Positions 34,808-43,450 of a stretch of 64,000 bases of DNA are shown here, piece by piece. This DNA comes from CAYOZN01 sp964408455 (GTDB lineage: Bacteria; Planctomycetota; Phycisphaerae; UBA1845; UTPLA1): NCBI GenBank assembly GCA_964408455.1, contig CAYOZN010000007.1, positions 1 through 64,000 of the forward strand. Reading direction: 5' to 3'. A program made the position numbers and the translations under genes. The notes below the pieces were generated by a model. That model was not told the DNA's origin, searched no databases, and worked only from the letters and a program-made list of their open reading frames with translations. The number at the start of each line of letters is the position of its first letter. The first letter of the stretch is position 1.

Positions 34808-36319
34808 ATGTTCGTCTGCATCCGGTCTGTTGCTCGTGCTTCGATACTTGCCCTCGTTGTTTCCGTTGCCCAATTGCCGGCCGTTGCGCTGGCCCAGGTG
34901 CTGCTGGAGCCCAATCAGCCGGTACACGTCACCAGCGAATTGGACGAACCGGAGGAATCGGCGCCGCTGGACGCGACCGCGGATGAACTCGCGCCGAGGG
35001 ACGGCCCCTGCGACGCCTGCGATGTCAACTGCGATGCACTGTACGACCTGACGGACGTCGAGTTCTTCATCGGCGCGATCATCGACGGCGAGGCCGGATG
35101 TTCGCCCTGCGCCGCCGACCTGGACCAGAGCGGCTCGGTCGACGGGCTTGACCTGCAACCGTTCGTCGATTGCCTGTTGAACTCACCGACCGGCGCGTGC
35201 TGCATTGACGGCGGCGCCTGTGTGGTGGCAACCGAGGCCGAGTGTGCCGGACTCTGGTTTGGCGCGAACAGCATGTGCGAGCCGGGCCTCTGCGCGACTG
35301 CCGAATTGACGGCCTACCGCCCGCAGCACGGCGCGAGCTACTTTCCGCTGGTGAAGACGGCCGTGCCGGATGCGCTGGAAGCGACGCCGGACGGCGGGCC
35401 CGGCATTCGCATCAACGAGCCCGGCGACATCGATCCGGCCGGCGAGGACGATCTGATCGAGGTCCTGCTCGATGTCAGCGTGCCGGGGGCGGCACTGGCC
35501 CTGCGACGGACCGACGCGGCCCTGCGCGTCTGGACGACGCGATCGAAGCAGCCCGGCACGGAGATACCCTTCAGCGGCGATCGCACTGGCGCTCTGCCGC
35601 TGGGCGCCGGCCAGACGCTGCTCACGTTCTACGTCGAATGGGCGGCCGCGGTGCACGGCGAGGCCGAACTGCACGTCGAGCCGCTGGCCGCGCCAATTTC
35701 GCTGGACGTGCTGCGTTTCCACACCTTTCGCGGCATCGTGCTGGCGCTGGGCGGCGAGGATCAGTCGCCAACCGTTCCGCTCGATGCCAATCACGGCACC
35801 TTCGTCGTGGCCCACGCCCTTTACCAGCAGGGCTACGACGTTCATATCTACGACGAGGACAACGTCGGGGCCGATGGTGGCGGCGCGGTGCTGACGGAGG
35901 CGGTCGAGGCGGTCAGCCGGCGGCTGGTCGATGAGATCGCCATCTTCGGTTACAGCCACGGCGGCGGTTCGACGCACGACCTGGCCGAGCGGCTCGACAA
36001 CGATCGCGCGGGCATCGGCATCTTCGAGATCGTGGTGACCTCCTACGTCGACGCCGTGGAGAACGATTCGGACTTCGACATTTCGCAGGAGCTGCGCCGC
36101 CCGCCGAGCAGCGGCTATCACGCCAATCACTGGCAGACGGGCTCGCTGACCGATTTCTTCCTCGATGGTGGGCCGGTGCCGAACTCCGATCCGCCGCCGA
36201 GCGGCCTGAACGTGGAGACCACGCCGTGGGGATCGGGATCGACGCACTTCCAGGTGGATGACTTCGTGCAGGTGCGCTCGTTCATTCAGGCGAACCTGGA
36301 ATCGCGGGTGATGCCGTGA
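34808..36319 (+). CDS. Secreted alpha/beta hydrolase-like protein with N-terminal dockerin-type repeats
   Basis: 503 residues. The signal peptide ends near ALAQ (about 30). Two dockerin-like repeats lie at about 72-125 (DVNCDALYDLTDVEFFIG, DLDQSGSVDGLDLQPFVDCLL), unusually near the N-terminus. They are followed by a Cys-rich CCIDGGACVV segment and a beta region. The C-terminal part from about 315 is lipase-like: GGEDQSPTVPLDANHG, then the nucleophile elbow IFGYSHGGGSTHDLAERL (about 378-395). GGGAGG precedes the ATG by nine bases. Likely an exported or surface enzyme; substrate unknown. Confidence 0.75.
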   Translation: MFVCIRSVARASILALVVSVAQLPAVALAQVLLEPNQPVHVTSELDEPEESAPLDATADELAPRDGPCDACDVNCDALYDLTDVEFFIGAIIDGEAGCSPCAADLDQSGSVDGLDLQPFVDCLLNSPTGACCIDGGACVVATEAECAGLWFGANSMCEPGLCATAELTAYRPQHGASYFPLVKTAVPDALEATPDGGPGIRINEPGDIDPAGEDDLIEVLLDVSVPGAALALRRTDAALRVWTTRSKQPGTEIPFSGDRTGALPLGAGQTLLTFYVEWAAAVHGEAELHVEPLAAPISLDVLRFHTFRGIVLALGGEDQSPTVPLDANHGTFVVAHALYQQGYDVHIYDEDNVGADGGGAVLTEAVEAVSRRLVDEIAIFGYSHGGGSTHDLAERLDNDRAGIGIFEIVVTSYVDAVENDSDFDISQELRRPPSSGYHANHWQTGSLTDFFLDGGPVPNSDPPPSGLNVETTPWGSGSTHFQVDDFVQVRSFIQANLESRVMP

Positions 36320-36379
36320 GAGCAGGGTTTGAGGGAATAACGAAGTAAGGAATAAGGGATTCGCGGGTCGAGGTTCATT

Positions 36380-37279
36380 ATGTGCAACAGCCCGATCAAT
36401 ACACGTTTCTTGATTCGAATATGGACACTTTCAGCCGTCGCCCTGCTGTGCGTCGCCCAGACGGCGGCGCTGGCGAGCGATGCTGCGAACGAGGAAGAAG
36501 TCGAGCTCGAAGCCGATGCCGCGATACAGCGAAGCTTTGAGGAAATGGCCGCGGCGCCCGACGAGGCAACCTTTCGCGCAGGGCTGGAGGCGTGGCTGGA
36601 CGCGGCAAAAGACGACAAGTCCGCGCACCTGCTCCAGCTCGTGTGGTACGCGGCCCATCATCGCGACGACGCCCGCACGAAGGGCTTTGTCGGCACGCTG
36701 CTCGCGCGGCTGGACCTGTCGCCGGCCATCGCCGCCGGCGCGATCGCCCCGCACCTCGACGACAGGGACCCGGCGGTGCGCGACGTGGTCGGCCGCCTGT
36801 TGAAGGGCTATGAAGACCGCTCGCCGACGCGCCCGCCCGACTTTTCCGCTTATCGCGCCGTCGTCGAGGCCGAGGTGCGGGCGGGCCGGGAGCCGCGGCC
36901 CTCGCTGGTGCGGTTCATGTACGCGTCCGATGCCGGTGCGGCGCTGTTGGCGATGATCCGCGCTCATCAGCTGCGCGATCCCGAAGAGATCAAGCCGATC
37001 CTGTGGGCCGAGCACGTGGTGTCGGAGCTGATGTGGCTGCGGCGGTACGGCTTCATCGAGCGCGACGCCGTCGATCCGGCGGCGCTGCAGGAGATTCGCA
37101 ACCTCGCGCGGCACGAGCGCTGGTGGGTGCGGCTCTACGTCGCGCAGATGATCGGTCAGCACCCGGAGCTGGGCGACATGGGCATGGTGAAGACGCTGCT
37201 GTCGGATTCGCACGAAGTGGTGCGCAAGACGATGATGAGCTTTCAGGCATTCACGAAGCCCGCGCCGAAGAACGGGTAG
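36380..37279 (+). CDS. Secreted helical-repeat (HEAT-like) protein
   Basis: 299 residues with a signal peptide (about 1-33, ending AALAS). The rest is strongly alpha-helical. HEAT-like pairs are visible (AIAPHLDDRDPAVRDVVGRLL and TLLSDSHEVVRKTMMSFQAF). It starts 60 bases after the dockerin hydrolase on the same strand. No catalytic motif. Family not recognised. Confidence 0.65.
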   Translation: MCNSPINTRFLIRIWTLSAVALLCVAQTAALASDAANEEEVELEADAAIQRSFEEMAAAPDEATFRAGLEAWLDAAKDDKSAHLLQLVWYAAHHRDDARTKGFVGTLLARLDLSPAIAAGAIAPHLDDRDPAVRDVVGRLLKGYEDRSPTRPPDFSAYRAVVEAEVRAGREPRPSLVRFMYASDAGAALLAMIRAHQLRDPEEIKPILWAEHVVSELMWLRRYGFIERDAVDPAALQEIRNLARHERWWVRLYVAQMIGQHPELGDMGMVKTLLSDSHEVVRKTMMSFQAFTKPAPKNG

Positions 37280-37359
37280 CCGTCTTCGTCGTCGCTGCTG
37301 CGCGCGATCGTGCCGTTGGCATCGGATCGTGAAAGATCATACGGGGCGGTGCGTGGCGA

Positions 37360-37643
37360 TTATTCGTCGGCTTCGCCTTCTTCCACAGGCAACACAGGAA
37401 ATCCCCGCACACTGAACTTCTGACGGACAATTCTCACCAGAATTACGAGTAATAGGACGTCAAGCACGAAGAGGCTTGTGAAGCAGCCGAGAAAGATGTT
37501 TGCATACCTGCGTGCGCGATCTTGATTCGCTCCCGAAAGGTTGCTTGCCCACATCCAAAACAGCATGTCACGCACCACAGCATGGCCGCCGTGTCGATGA
37601 GAATTCCCAGGAACAGCAGCAGGATTTTCAGCGGTCGCGACAT
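37360..37643 (-). pseudogene. Small two-helix membrane protein, probably frameshifted
   Basis: Two overlapping minus-strand frames each carry half of a plausible protein. The first (ATG at 37643) gives MSRPLKILLLFLGILIDTAAML, one membrane helix. Around 37575-37590 the coding character passes to another frame, which gives VRDMLFWMWASNL, RARRYANIFLG and a second helix, with an acidic tail ending at 37360. A one-base error or mutation would join them. It could also be two tiny genes, or no gene at all. Confidence 0.4.
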
Positions 37644-37835
37644 TTGCAAATCGGTCCAGGTTCCGGACGTCGGTACTCGCCTATTCCTTGCGTGATAAAG
37701 TCGCCGCTGCCTTTGCAGCGTGTTCCGGAGCGTTATTATTCCCCGAAACTCGTCGTACCGCCGAACAGTGTATGCGATTCACGCCCGTGCCGTCGCTTCG
37801 AGCGCGTGGCTGTCTTGCTTCAGGAGTAAACCCCG

Positions 37836-38243
37836 ATGAACGACATCACCGTCCAGCAGGCCCGCGCGGCCATCGACGCGGCCCGTGCCAAGGCCGCGAC
37901 GCTCAATTGCAGGATGAACATCGCCATCGTCGATGCCGGCGGCAATCTGAAGGCGTTTCTCCGTATGGATGGCGCCTGGCTCGGCTCGATCGACATCGCC
38001 CAGAAAAAGGCCCGGACCGCCCGGTTTTTCGACATGCCGACCGGCGATGTCGGCAAGCTCTCGCAGCCCGGCGGCAGCCTGTACGCCATCGAGCATTCGA
38101 ATGGCGGCCTGATCACGTTCCCCGGTGGCCTGCCCATCAAGGATCGCAGCAACAACATCATCGGCGCCATCGGCGTGTCAGGCGACGCGGTCGAGAATGA
38201 CCACGCCGTGGCACAGGCGGGCGCGACCGCCGCCATCATCTGA
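37836..38243 (+). CDS. GlcG/HbpS family protein
   Basis: 135 residues, full length for the family (DUF336). MNIAIVDAGGNLKAFLRMDGAWLGSIDIAQKKARTA and GGLPIKDRSNNIIGAIGVSGD are the conserved halves. HbpS of Streptomyces binds haem and senses redox; GlcG accompanies glycolate oxidase. Neither context is present here. A cofactor-binding or antioxidant role is possible but unproven. Confidence 0.88.
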   Translation: MNDITVQQARAAIDAARAKAATLNCRMNIAIVDAGGNLKAFLRMDGAWLGSIDIAQKKARTARFFDMPTGDVGKLSQPGGSLYAIEHSNGGLITFPGGLPIKDRSNNIIGAIGVSGDAVENDHAVAQAGATAAII

Positions 38244-38369
38244 GCCCGCGCCGGCCGCTTCGCGCCTCAGGCGCCACTAATCCAAAGCGCCAGCGAGGGG
38301 CCGGTGGCCGTGTGCGGAGCGCCTTCTGCAACATGCACACCGCATCAGCGGCTACAATGCCCTGTGGCC

Positions 38370-39758
38370 ATGAGCGCATGCCTCAAAATCCTGCACACGG
38401 CCGATACGCACATCGGCGCGGAGCTGCCGGTCCGGCCGCGCATCAATCGACCGCGGCGCGGGGACGATTTTCTCGACAGTTTCGAACGCGTTCTGCAAAT
38501 CGCTCGCGACGAGGGCGTCGGCCTCGTCATTCACAGCGGCGATCTGTTCGACTCGCCCCGGCCATCCACGCGGGCGGTGCTCGCCGCGTCGATGCCGCTG
38601 AAGGAACTGGCCGACGATGGCATCCACGTGCTGATCGTCCCCGGCAATCACGAGCGCTCGGCCATCCCGGCGGCGCTCTTTCTTGCCCATCCCCGCATTC
38701 ACGTCATCGACCGGCCGCGCACCGTCGCCTTCGGTTTGGCCGGCCTGCAAGTGGCCGTGACCTGCCTGCCCTGCATCCGCCGGGGCGTGGATGCTCAGTT
38801 CGCCGCGGCGCTCGAGGAGGCGGCGTGGCAGGACGTGACCGCCGATGTCCGCATCCTGGCACTGCACCAGTCCATCGACTCGGCCGTCTGCGGCCCGGCC
38901 GATTACCGCTTCCGGCGGGGGGCCGATGTCATTGGCCGTAATGCCATACCTGCGGCATTTCAGTACCTGGCGGCCGGTCACGTCCACCGGCATCAGCGCC
39001 TCGTGCCCGCGGCCGGCCTCGCGCAGCAGATCGTCTATGCCGGCTCGCCCGACCGCATCACCTTCGCGGAGAAGGACGAGGCCAAGGGCTGCGTGGTGAT
39101 CGAGCACGACGGACAGCGGCTCGCCTGGCGCTTCGTCGAACACGAGGTGCGCCCGATGCAGGTGCATCCGCTGGTGGCCACGGCCCGCCAGCGCGATCGC
39201 CTCCGCGAGGAGATTCATGCCGTGCTCGCCGCCGCTCCGCCGCGGGCCGTGCTCCAGGTGCGTCTGGCCGGGCCCGTCGAGCGCGGCGATCTGCGCGGCC
39301 TGGCGATTGCCGAACTTGCCGAGCGCGTGCGGCCCGACGTGCTGCTCTCGGTCAGCTATCGCGGCGTGGAGTTCGGTGAAGCAGCCGCGCCGGCCGACAT
39401 CGGGGTTCAGCCCAATGTCACTGCGCCGGCATTCGAGTCCGTCCTCGGCGAGTGCCTGCCTTCGGCGCTGTCCATCCTGCGTGCGTCGCCCGGGCGCGTC
39501 GCGCGGCTGCCGGCCGTGTGCGGCGTGTACGTCTTCTACGATGCCGAGGATCGCCTGCTCTACATCGGCAAGGCGGCCGATCTTCGCGCCCGCGTTCGTA
39601 CGCACCTGCGCGATCTGGCGCGGAGCAATTACTATCACGGCTGGCCGCGGCAGGTCAATCGCATCGAGGCCATGCAGGTCGAAAATGATGCCGCGGCGAT
39701 GGCCCTCGAGTCGCGCCTGATCGCCCGCTACCGACCGCCATACAACTGCGCCAAATGA
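38370..39758 (+). CDS. Mre11/SbcD-type phosphoesterase fused to a GIY-YIG nuclease domain
   Basis: 462 residues. Residues 1-260 are a calcineurin-like phosphoesterase of the SbcD/Mre11 type: HTADTH (9-14), SGDLF (56-60), GNHE (92-95), LHQS (165-168) and GHVHRH (203-208), so all metal ligands are present. A linker/capping region follows (260-380). Residues 383-460 are a GIY-YIG domain like the UvrC N-terminus: GVYVFYDAEDRLLYIGKAADLRARV with the catalytic-type Arg, and ALESRLIARYRPPYN with the Glu. The frame is continuous, without a stop or shift. No sbcC/rad50 is adjacent. A TACAAT at 38353-38358 ends 11 bases before the ATG. Probably acts on damaged or foreign DNA ends (inference). Confidence 0.85.
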   Translation: MSACLKILHTADTHIGAELPVRPRINRPRRGDDFLDSFERVLQIARDEGVGLVIHSGDLFDSPRPSTRAVLAASMPLKELADDGIHVLIVPGNHERSAIPAALFLAHPRIHVIDRPRTVAFGLAGLQVAVTCLPCIRRGVDAQFAAALEEAAWQDVTADVRILALHQSIDSAVCGPADYRFRRGADVIGRNAIPAAFQYLAAGHVHRHQRLVPAAGLAQQIVYAGSPDRITFAEKDEAKGCVVIEHDGQRLAWRFVEHEVRPMQVHPLVATARQRDRLREEIHAVLAAAPPRAVLQVRLAGPVERGDLRGLAIAELAERVRPDVLLSVSYRGVEFGEAAAPADIGVQPNVTAPAFESVLGECLPSALSILRASPGRVARLPAVCGVYVFYDAEDRLLYIGKAADLRARVRTHLRDLARSNYYHGWPRQVNRIEAMQVENDAAAMALESRLIARYRPPYNCAK

Positions 39759-39797
39759 GTTTTTCGTCGGCGCCGACCGGGGCATTCCACGCTCGTT

Positions 39798-41045
39798 CTA
39801 AGACCGTCGAAGCACCCGGGTTTCGTCGGCCGACACCATGTCATACTCGATCCCCCGCCACACGATCCGCCGCCGGAACATCGACGCAATGAACAGGTGC
39901 AGGTGCATCGAGCCTGAGAATGTCACCGTGCCGAGCACATCCCACGCCACGTCGCGCCAGGAATAATGCGGCGGTCGCAGCACGCGGCGAAGGGCGGACT
40001 GCCGCACGAGGGCCAGCGCCCCGGCCAGCCCCATGATGCCCGCCCACGCCGCCAGTGCCATGCAAGCGGCCTCCGGCGAACCAAACCAGCCGGCGAGACC
40101 GCACACCGCCAGCCCGGCGACCGCCGTGCCGCCCGCCACCAGCACCGAGCAGTACAGAAAACCGGACAGCCAGCTCGCCGGGGTGCAGATCCGCAGGATG
40201 ATGTACTGCCGCCGGGCAAACTCCCAGAAGCCGCGAAGTGTCGTGGCGTCGGCACTGGAGACCAGGGCCTGCGGCACGAAGTGGATCGACAGCCCGGCCG
40301 CCTTGATCGCCCGCGTCAGTTGCAGATCGTCCGACAACGCCCGATCCCAGCGCCCGGCGACGTCCAGCTGACGGAACCGTTCGGCGAGGATGGCCGTAGA
40401 ACCGCCCCAGCAGAAGTTCACGCGATCGTCGTGCAGGGTACTGGTCGGGGCCGCGTTCCACGTGCAGCGCACGCCCGCCGCCAATCCGCCGGTCGCCGTG
40501 TACCAGCGATAGCCGGTCGCCGCGCCGATGCTTTCCCTCTGAAGCGGCGCGACCAGATGACCCAGCCAGTCGGCATCGGGCACGGCATCGCTGTCAAGAA
40601 ACACGAAGACCTCGCGATTGGCCGATGCCGCCGCCAGGCCCGCGAGCAGGTTGTGGATTTTCTGTCCGCGCTGCGTGGCCTGCCCCGCCACCACGATGTG
40701 GTGTGGCCGGTTCCAGGAGCGAGTCCATTCGCCGATGGCCGCGTGGGCCGCGTCGTTTTCAGACTCGACGCAGAAGATCACCTCGTAGTCGCGATAGTTG
40801 AGCGAGCATAGCTGCTCAACGGTGTGGTGCAGCTTGTCGTCGACCCCCTTGCATGGCAGGAATACCGCAGCCCGCGGCTGGTAGCGAAAGGTGCCATCGG
40901 CATGCCGATGGCCGGGCTCGATGGCCAGCTCGCGCAGCACGTGACGGCGAAAGCCGATGGCCCGTACAAGTCCGAACATGGCCAGCACGAGCCCAGCCCC
41001 ACCGACGACCGCCACGATGGCATAGATGGCGTGTTCCAGCGTCAT
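39798..41045 (-). CDS. Family 2 glycosyltransferase, ceramide-glucosyltransferase/HpnI-like membrane enzyme
   Basis: 415 residues. An N-terminal membrane helix (about 6-28) is followed by a GT-A catalytic domain: AVFLPCKGVDDKLHHTVEQL, QRGQKIHNLLAGL, VFLDSDAVPD (DxD) and a DDLQLTRAIKAAG acceptor/base motif, then RRQYIILR. Three or four C-terminal helices complete it. This is the layout of ceramide glucosyltransferases and of hopanoid HpnI. It transfers a sugar from a nucleotide donor to a lipid at the inner membrane. The ATG at 41045 was chosen; the frame continues upstream only as antisense of the next gene. No hopanoid genes are nearby. Confidence 0.82.
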   Translation of the reverse strand: MTLEHAIYAIVAVVGGAGLVLAMFGLVRAIGFRRHVLRELAIEPGHRHADGTFRYQPRAAVFLPCKGVDDKLHHTVEQLCSLNYRDYEVIFCVESENDAAHAAIGEWTRSWNRPHHIVVAGQATQRGQKIHNLLAGLAAASANREVFVFLDSDAVPDADWLGHLVAPLQRESIGAATGYRWYTATGGLAAGVRCTWNAAPTSTLHDDRVNFCWGGSTAILAERFRQLDVAGRWDRALSDDLQLTRAIKAAGLSIHFVPQALVSSADATTLRGFWEFARRQYIILRICTPASWLSGFLYCSVLVAGGTAVAGLAVCGLAGWFGSPEAACMALAAWAGIMGLAGALALVRQSALRRVLRPPHYSWRDVAWDVLGTVTFSGSMHLHLFIASMFRRRIVWRGIEYDMVSADETRVLRRS

Positions 41046-41259
41046 GCGGCCGATTCGCCTGTTGCGATTTGAATGCGCACCTGTGCTCCGTGGCGCGTCC
41101 GGCACAGTGCCGTCGGCGTCGATGAGCCGCATCATAGTCCGGGCAGACCGTGTTCGACGAATGCGCCGAGTGTTGGCCGTGCCGCGCACGCACCGCCGAT
41201 CCTGCGTAGAATGTTGGTTGCTGGTCGGGCCGATCCCGCGCCGGCATCGGAGGCAGAAG

Positions 41260-42435
41260 ATGAAGAAACGCGTCATCGTTCTGGGCTGCGGGCTGGTCGG
41301 CGCCGCCATGGCCAGGGACCTTGCGGCCGACGAAGGCCTCGACGCCGCGGTCGCCGACATCAGCCAGGCCAATCTCGATCGCGTGGCGTCGGTCCCGCGG
41401 CTGTCTACGCTGCGCGTGGACCTCGGCGTGGCCGATGCGGTCAAGGCGGCGGTGCGCGATGCCGACGTCGTGGTCGGCGCCATGCCAAGCGCCCTGGGGC
41501 TTCAGACGCTGCGGACCGTCATCGAGGCCGGCAAACACTATTGCGACATCTCGTTCATGATCGAGGACCCGCGCGAGCTCGACGGTCTGGCGAAGGACCG
41601 CGGGGCGACGGTGGTCTACGACTGCGGCGTGGCGCCCGGCCTGGCAAACATGATCATCGGCCGCTGCCATGCGGCGCTCGATGAGACCACCGACGTGGCC
41701 TACTACGTGGGCGGCCTGCCAAAGCGACGGCACTGGCCGTTTGAGTACAAGGCGCCATTCGCCCCCTCCGACGTCATCGAGGAATACACGCGGCCGGCGC
41801 GGCTGATCGAGAACGGCCGCCTCGTCGTCAAGCCGGCCCTGTCCGAGCCGGAGCTCCTCGACTTCGATCGCGTCGGTACGCTGGAGGCCTTCAATACCGA
41901 CGGCCTCCGCAGCCTGCTGGATACGATTCCCGCGCGCAACATGAAGGAAAAGACGCTGCGCTATCCCGGCCATGCCGAACTGATGCGCGTGCTGCGCGAG
42001 TGCGGATTCTTCGCGAAGGAGCCGATCGACGTTCGCGGGCAGTCCGTTCGCCCGCTGGATCTGGCCTCGAAACTGCTGTTCGCGAAGTGGCGGCTTGAGC
42101 CCGGCGAACCGGAATTCACCATCCTCCGCGTCGTCGTGGAAGGCAGGAAGGGCGGCCGCGGCGTCCGATTCACGCACGATCTCTATGACGAATACGACGC
42201 GGCAAGCGGTGTCCACTCGATGGCACGAACGACGGGCTATCCCTGCACGACGCTGGCCCGGCTGATCGCAGGCGGACAGTTTCAGCGACCCGGCGTGCAT
42301 CCGCCGGAGCTCATCGGCGCCGAGCGTGATTTGCTCGATGCCATCCTGGCGGCGCTGGGGCAGCGCGGCATTTCACTGACGCATCGCGAAGAGCTGGTGC
42401 AGCCGGCTGATTCATCGGAGCGACCGGCGTCATGA
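41260..42435 (+). CDS. Saccharopine dehydrogenase family oxidoreductase
   Basis: 391 residues. Rossmann motif VIVLGCGLVGAAMARDLA (5-22), then AVADIS at the second strand, DADVVVGAMPSALGLQTLRTVIEAGKHYCDISF, and VVYDCGVAPGLANMIIG, all typical of saccharopine-dehydrogenase/lysine-6-dehydrogenase-like enzymes. GGAGG lies six bases before the ATG. Its stop overlaps the next start (ATGA), linking it to a lipoprotein hydrolase, and a glutaryl-CoA-dehydrogenase-like gene follows. Together these hint at lysine or amino-acid catabolism, but the substrate is not proven. Confidence 0.85.
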   Translation: MKKRVIVLGCGLVGAAMARDLAADEGLDAAVADISQANLDRVASVPRLSTLRVDLGVADAVKAAVRDADVVVGAMPSALGLQTLRTVIEAGKHYCDISFMIEDPRELDGLAKDRGATVVYDCGVAPGLANMIIGRCHAALDETTDVAYYVGGLPKRRHWPFEYKAPFAPSDVIEEYTRPARLIENGRLVVKPALSEPELLDFDRVGTLEAFNTDGLRSLLDTIPARNMKEKTLRYPGHAELMRVLRECGFFAKEPIDVRGQSVRPLDLASKLLFAKWRLEPGEPEFTILRVVVEGRKGGRGVRFTHDLYDEYDAASGVHSMARTTGYPCTTLARLIAGGQFQRPGVHPPELIGAERDLLDAILAALGQRGISLTHREELVQPADSSERPAS

Positions 42436-43319
42436 GACCTGTTGCGGCATGGCTGTGTTGTCTTTCGAGCGCGCTGGCGGCATTGGCTGCCTGCGGCTGT
42501 GGCGGATCGGCGGAGTCGATCCGAATCGCCAAATCACAAGAGGCGGGACCGGCGCGCGGCACCATCGTGCTCATCCCAGGGGTGGAAGGCGGCACCTGGC
42601 AGTTGATGGGTGTTCGGGCGGGCCTGCGCGACGCCGGCATTGACGATGAGATCGTCATGCTGGACTGGGAAACGCCGCCGTTCTGGTCGATCGTCAATCT
42701 GACGGACCTGGCCGCCAATCGCCGGCGGGCACGGCGATTTGCCGATCGCATCGCGGCAATTCACGCGGAGAAACCCGATCGGCCGCTGTCGCTGTTGGGT
42801 TTTTCGGGCGGCGGGGGGCTGGCGTTGATGACGCTTGAGTGCCTTGCGGATGGCATCATGGTTGACCGGCTCGTTCTCTGCGCTGCTGCCATATCGCCGG
42901 AGTACGACTTGAGCGGGGCGCGCGGCCGCGTTCGCGAGCGCATCATCAATATCTACAGCCCGCGCGACGGCGTCGTCGGCTGGGGCACTGCCACCTTCGG
43001 CACCATCGACCGCAGGAAATGTGTTTCTGCCGGTCACTGCGGTTTTCTCGATGCGTCGCGCTCGGTTCGCAAAGAACCGTGGCTGGAGCAGATCAGCTGG
43101 GAGATCGCCTGGCAGGAGCACGGCCATTACGGCGGCCACGTCGATTATCTGTCGCGCCGCTGGGCGCGTGCCATCCTGGCGCCGCTTCTGAAGCGGCAGG
43201 ATGCGGGTCATGCGGCCGTGAGTGCCACCGTGCCGGCACCCTCCGGCGAGCGTAAGCCTGGAATACGGCGCTGGACCACGCCCAGGCGTCTGTTCCTCCG
43301 GCCGAGTCCAGCGGCATAA
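42432..43319 (+). CDS. Lipoprotein alpha/beta hydrolase-like protein
   Basis: 295 residues. The N-terminus is a lipoprotein signal with lipobox LAAC (about residues 18-21). The fold starts at GTIVLIPGVEGGTWQLMGVRAGLRDAGI, and the elbow LLGFSGGGGLALM (GxSxG) marks the nucleophile. YGGHVDYLSRRW near residue 240 could supply the histidine. The last 40 residues are basic and Pro-rich. Overlaps the saccharopine-dehydrogenase-like gene by four bases. Function unknown. Confidence 0.72.
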   Translation: MRPVAAWLCCLSSALAALAACGCGGSAESIRIAKSQEAGPARGTIVLIPGVEGGTWQLMGVRAGLRDAGIDDEIVMLDWETPPFWSIVNLTDLAANRRRARRFADRIAAIHAEKPDRPLSLLGFSGGGGLALMTLECLADGIMVDRLVLCAAAISPEYDLSGARGRVRERIINIYSPRDGVVGWGTATFGTIDRRKCVSAGHCGFLDASRSVRKEPWLEQISWEIAWQEHGHYGGHVDYLSRRWARAILAPLLKRQDAGHAAVSATVPAPSGERKPGIRRWTTPRRLFLRPSPAA

Positions 43320-43450
43320 CCGGCATGCCCGATGCCCCCGGGCGGCCGATGTGATTTCGCCGCGGCCCGGTATATACTTCCGCCTGCCGCTGTGATGCAG
43401 CAACCGGCTTTTTCAGGCACAGGACCCATCGTTTCGGAGCCAATCGCGTT

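Noticed and set aside
37500..37829. 109-residue plus-strand frame
   Set aside because: Opposite the better small membrane gene; composition looks random.
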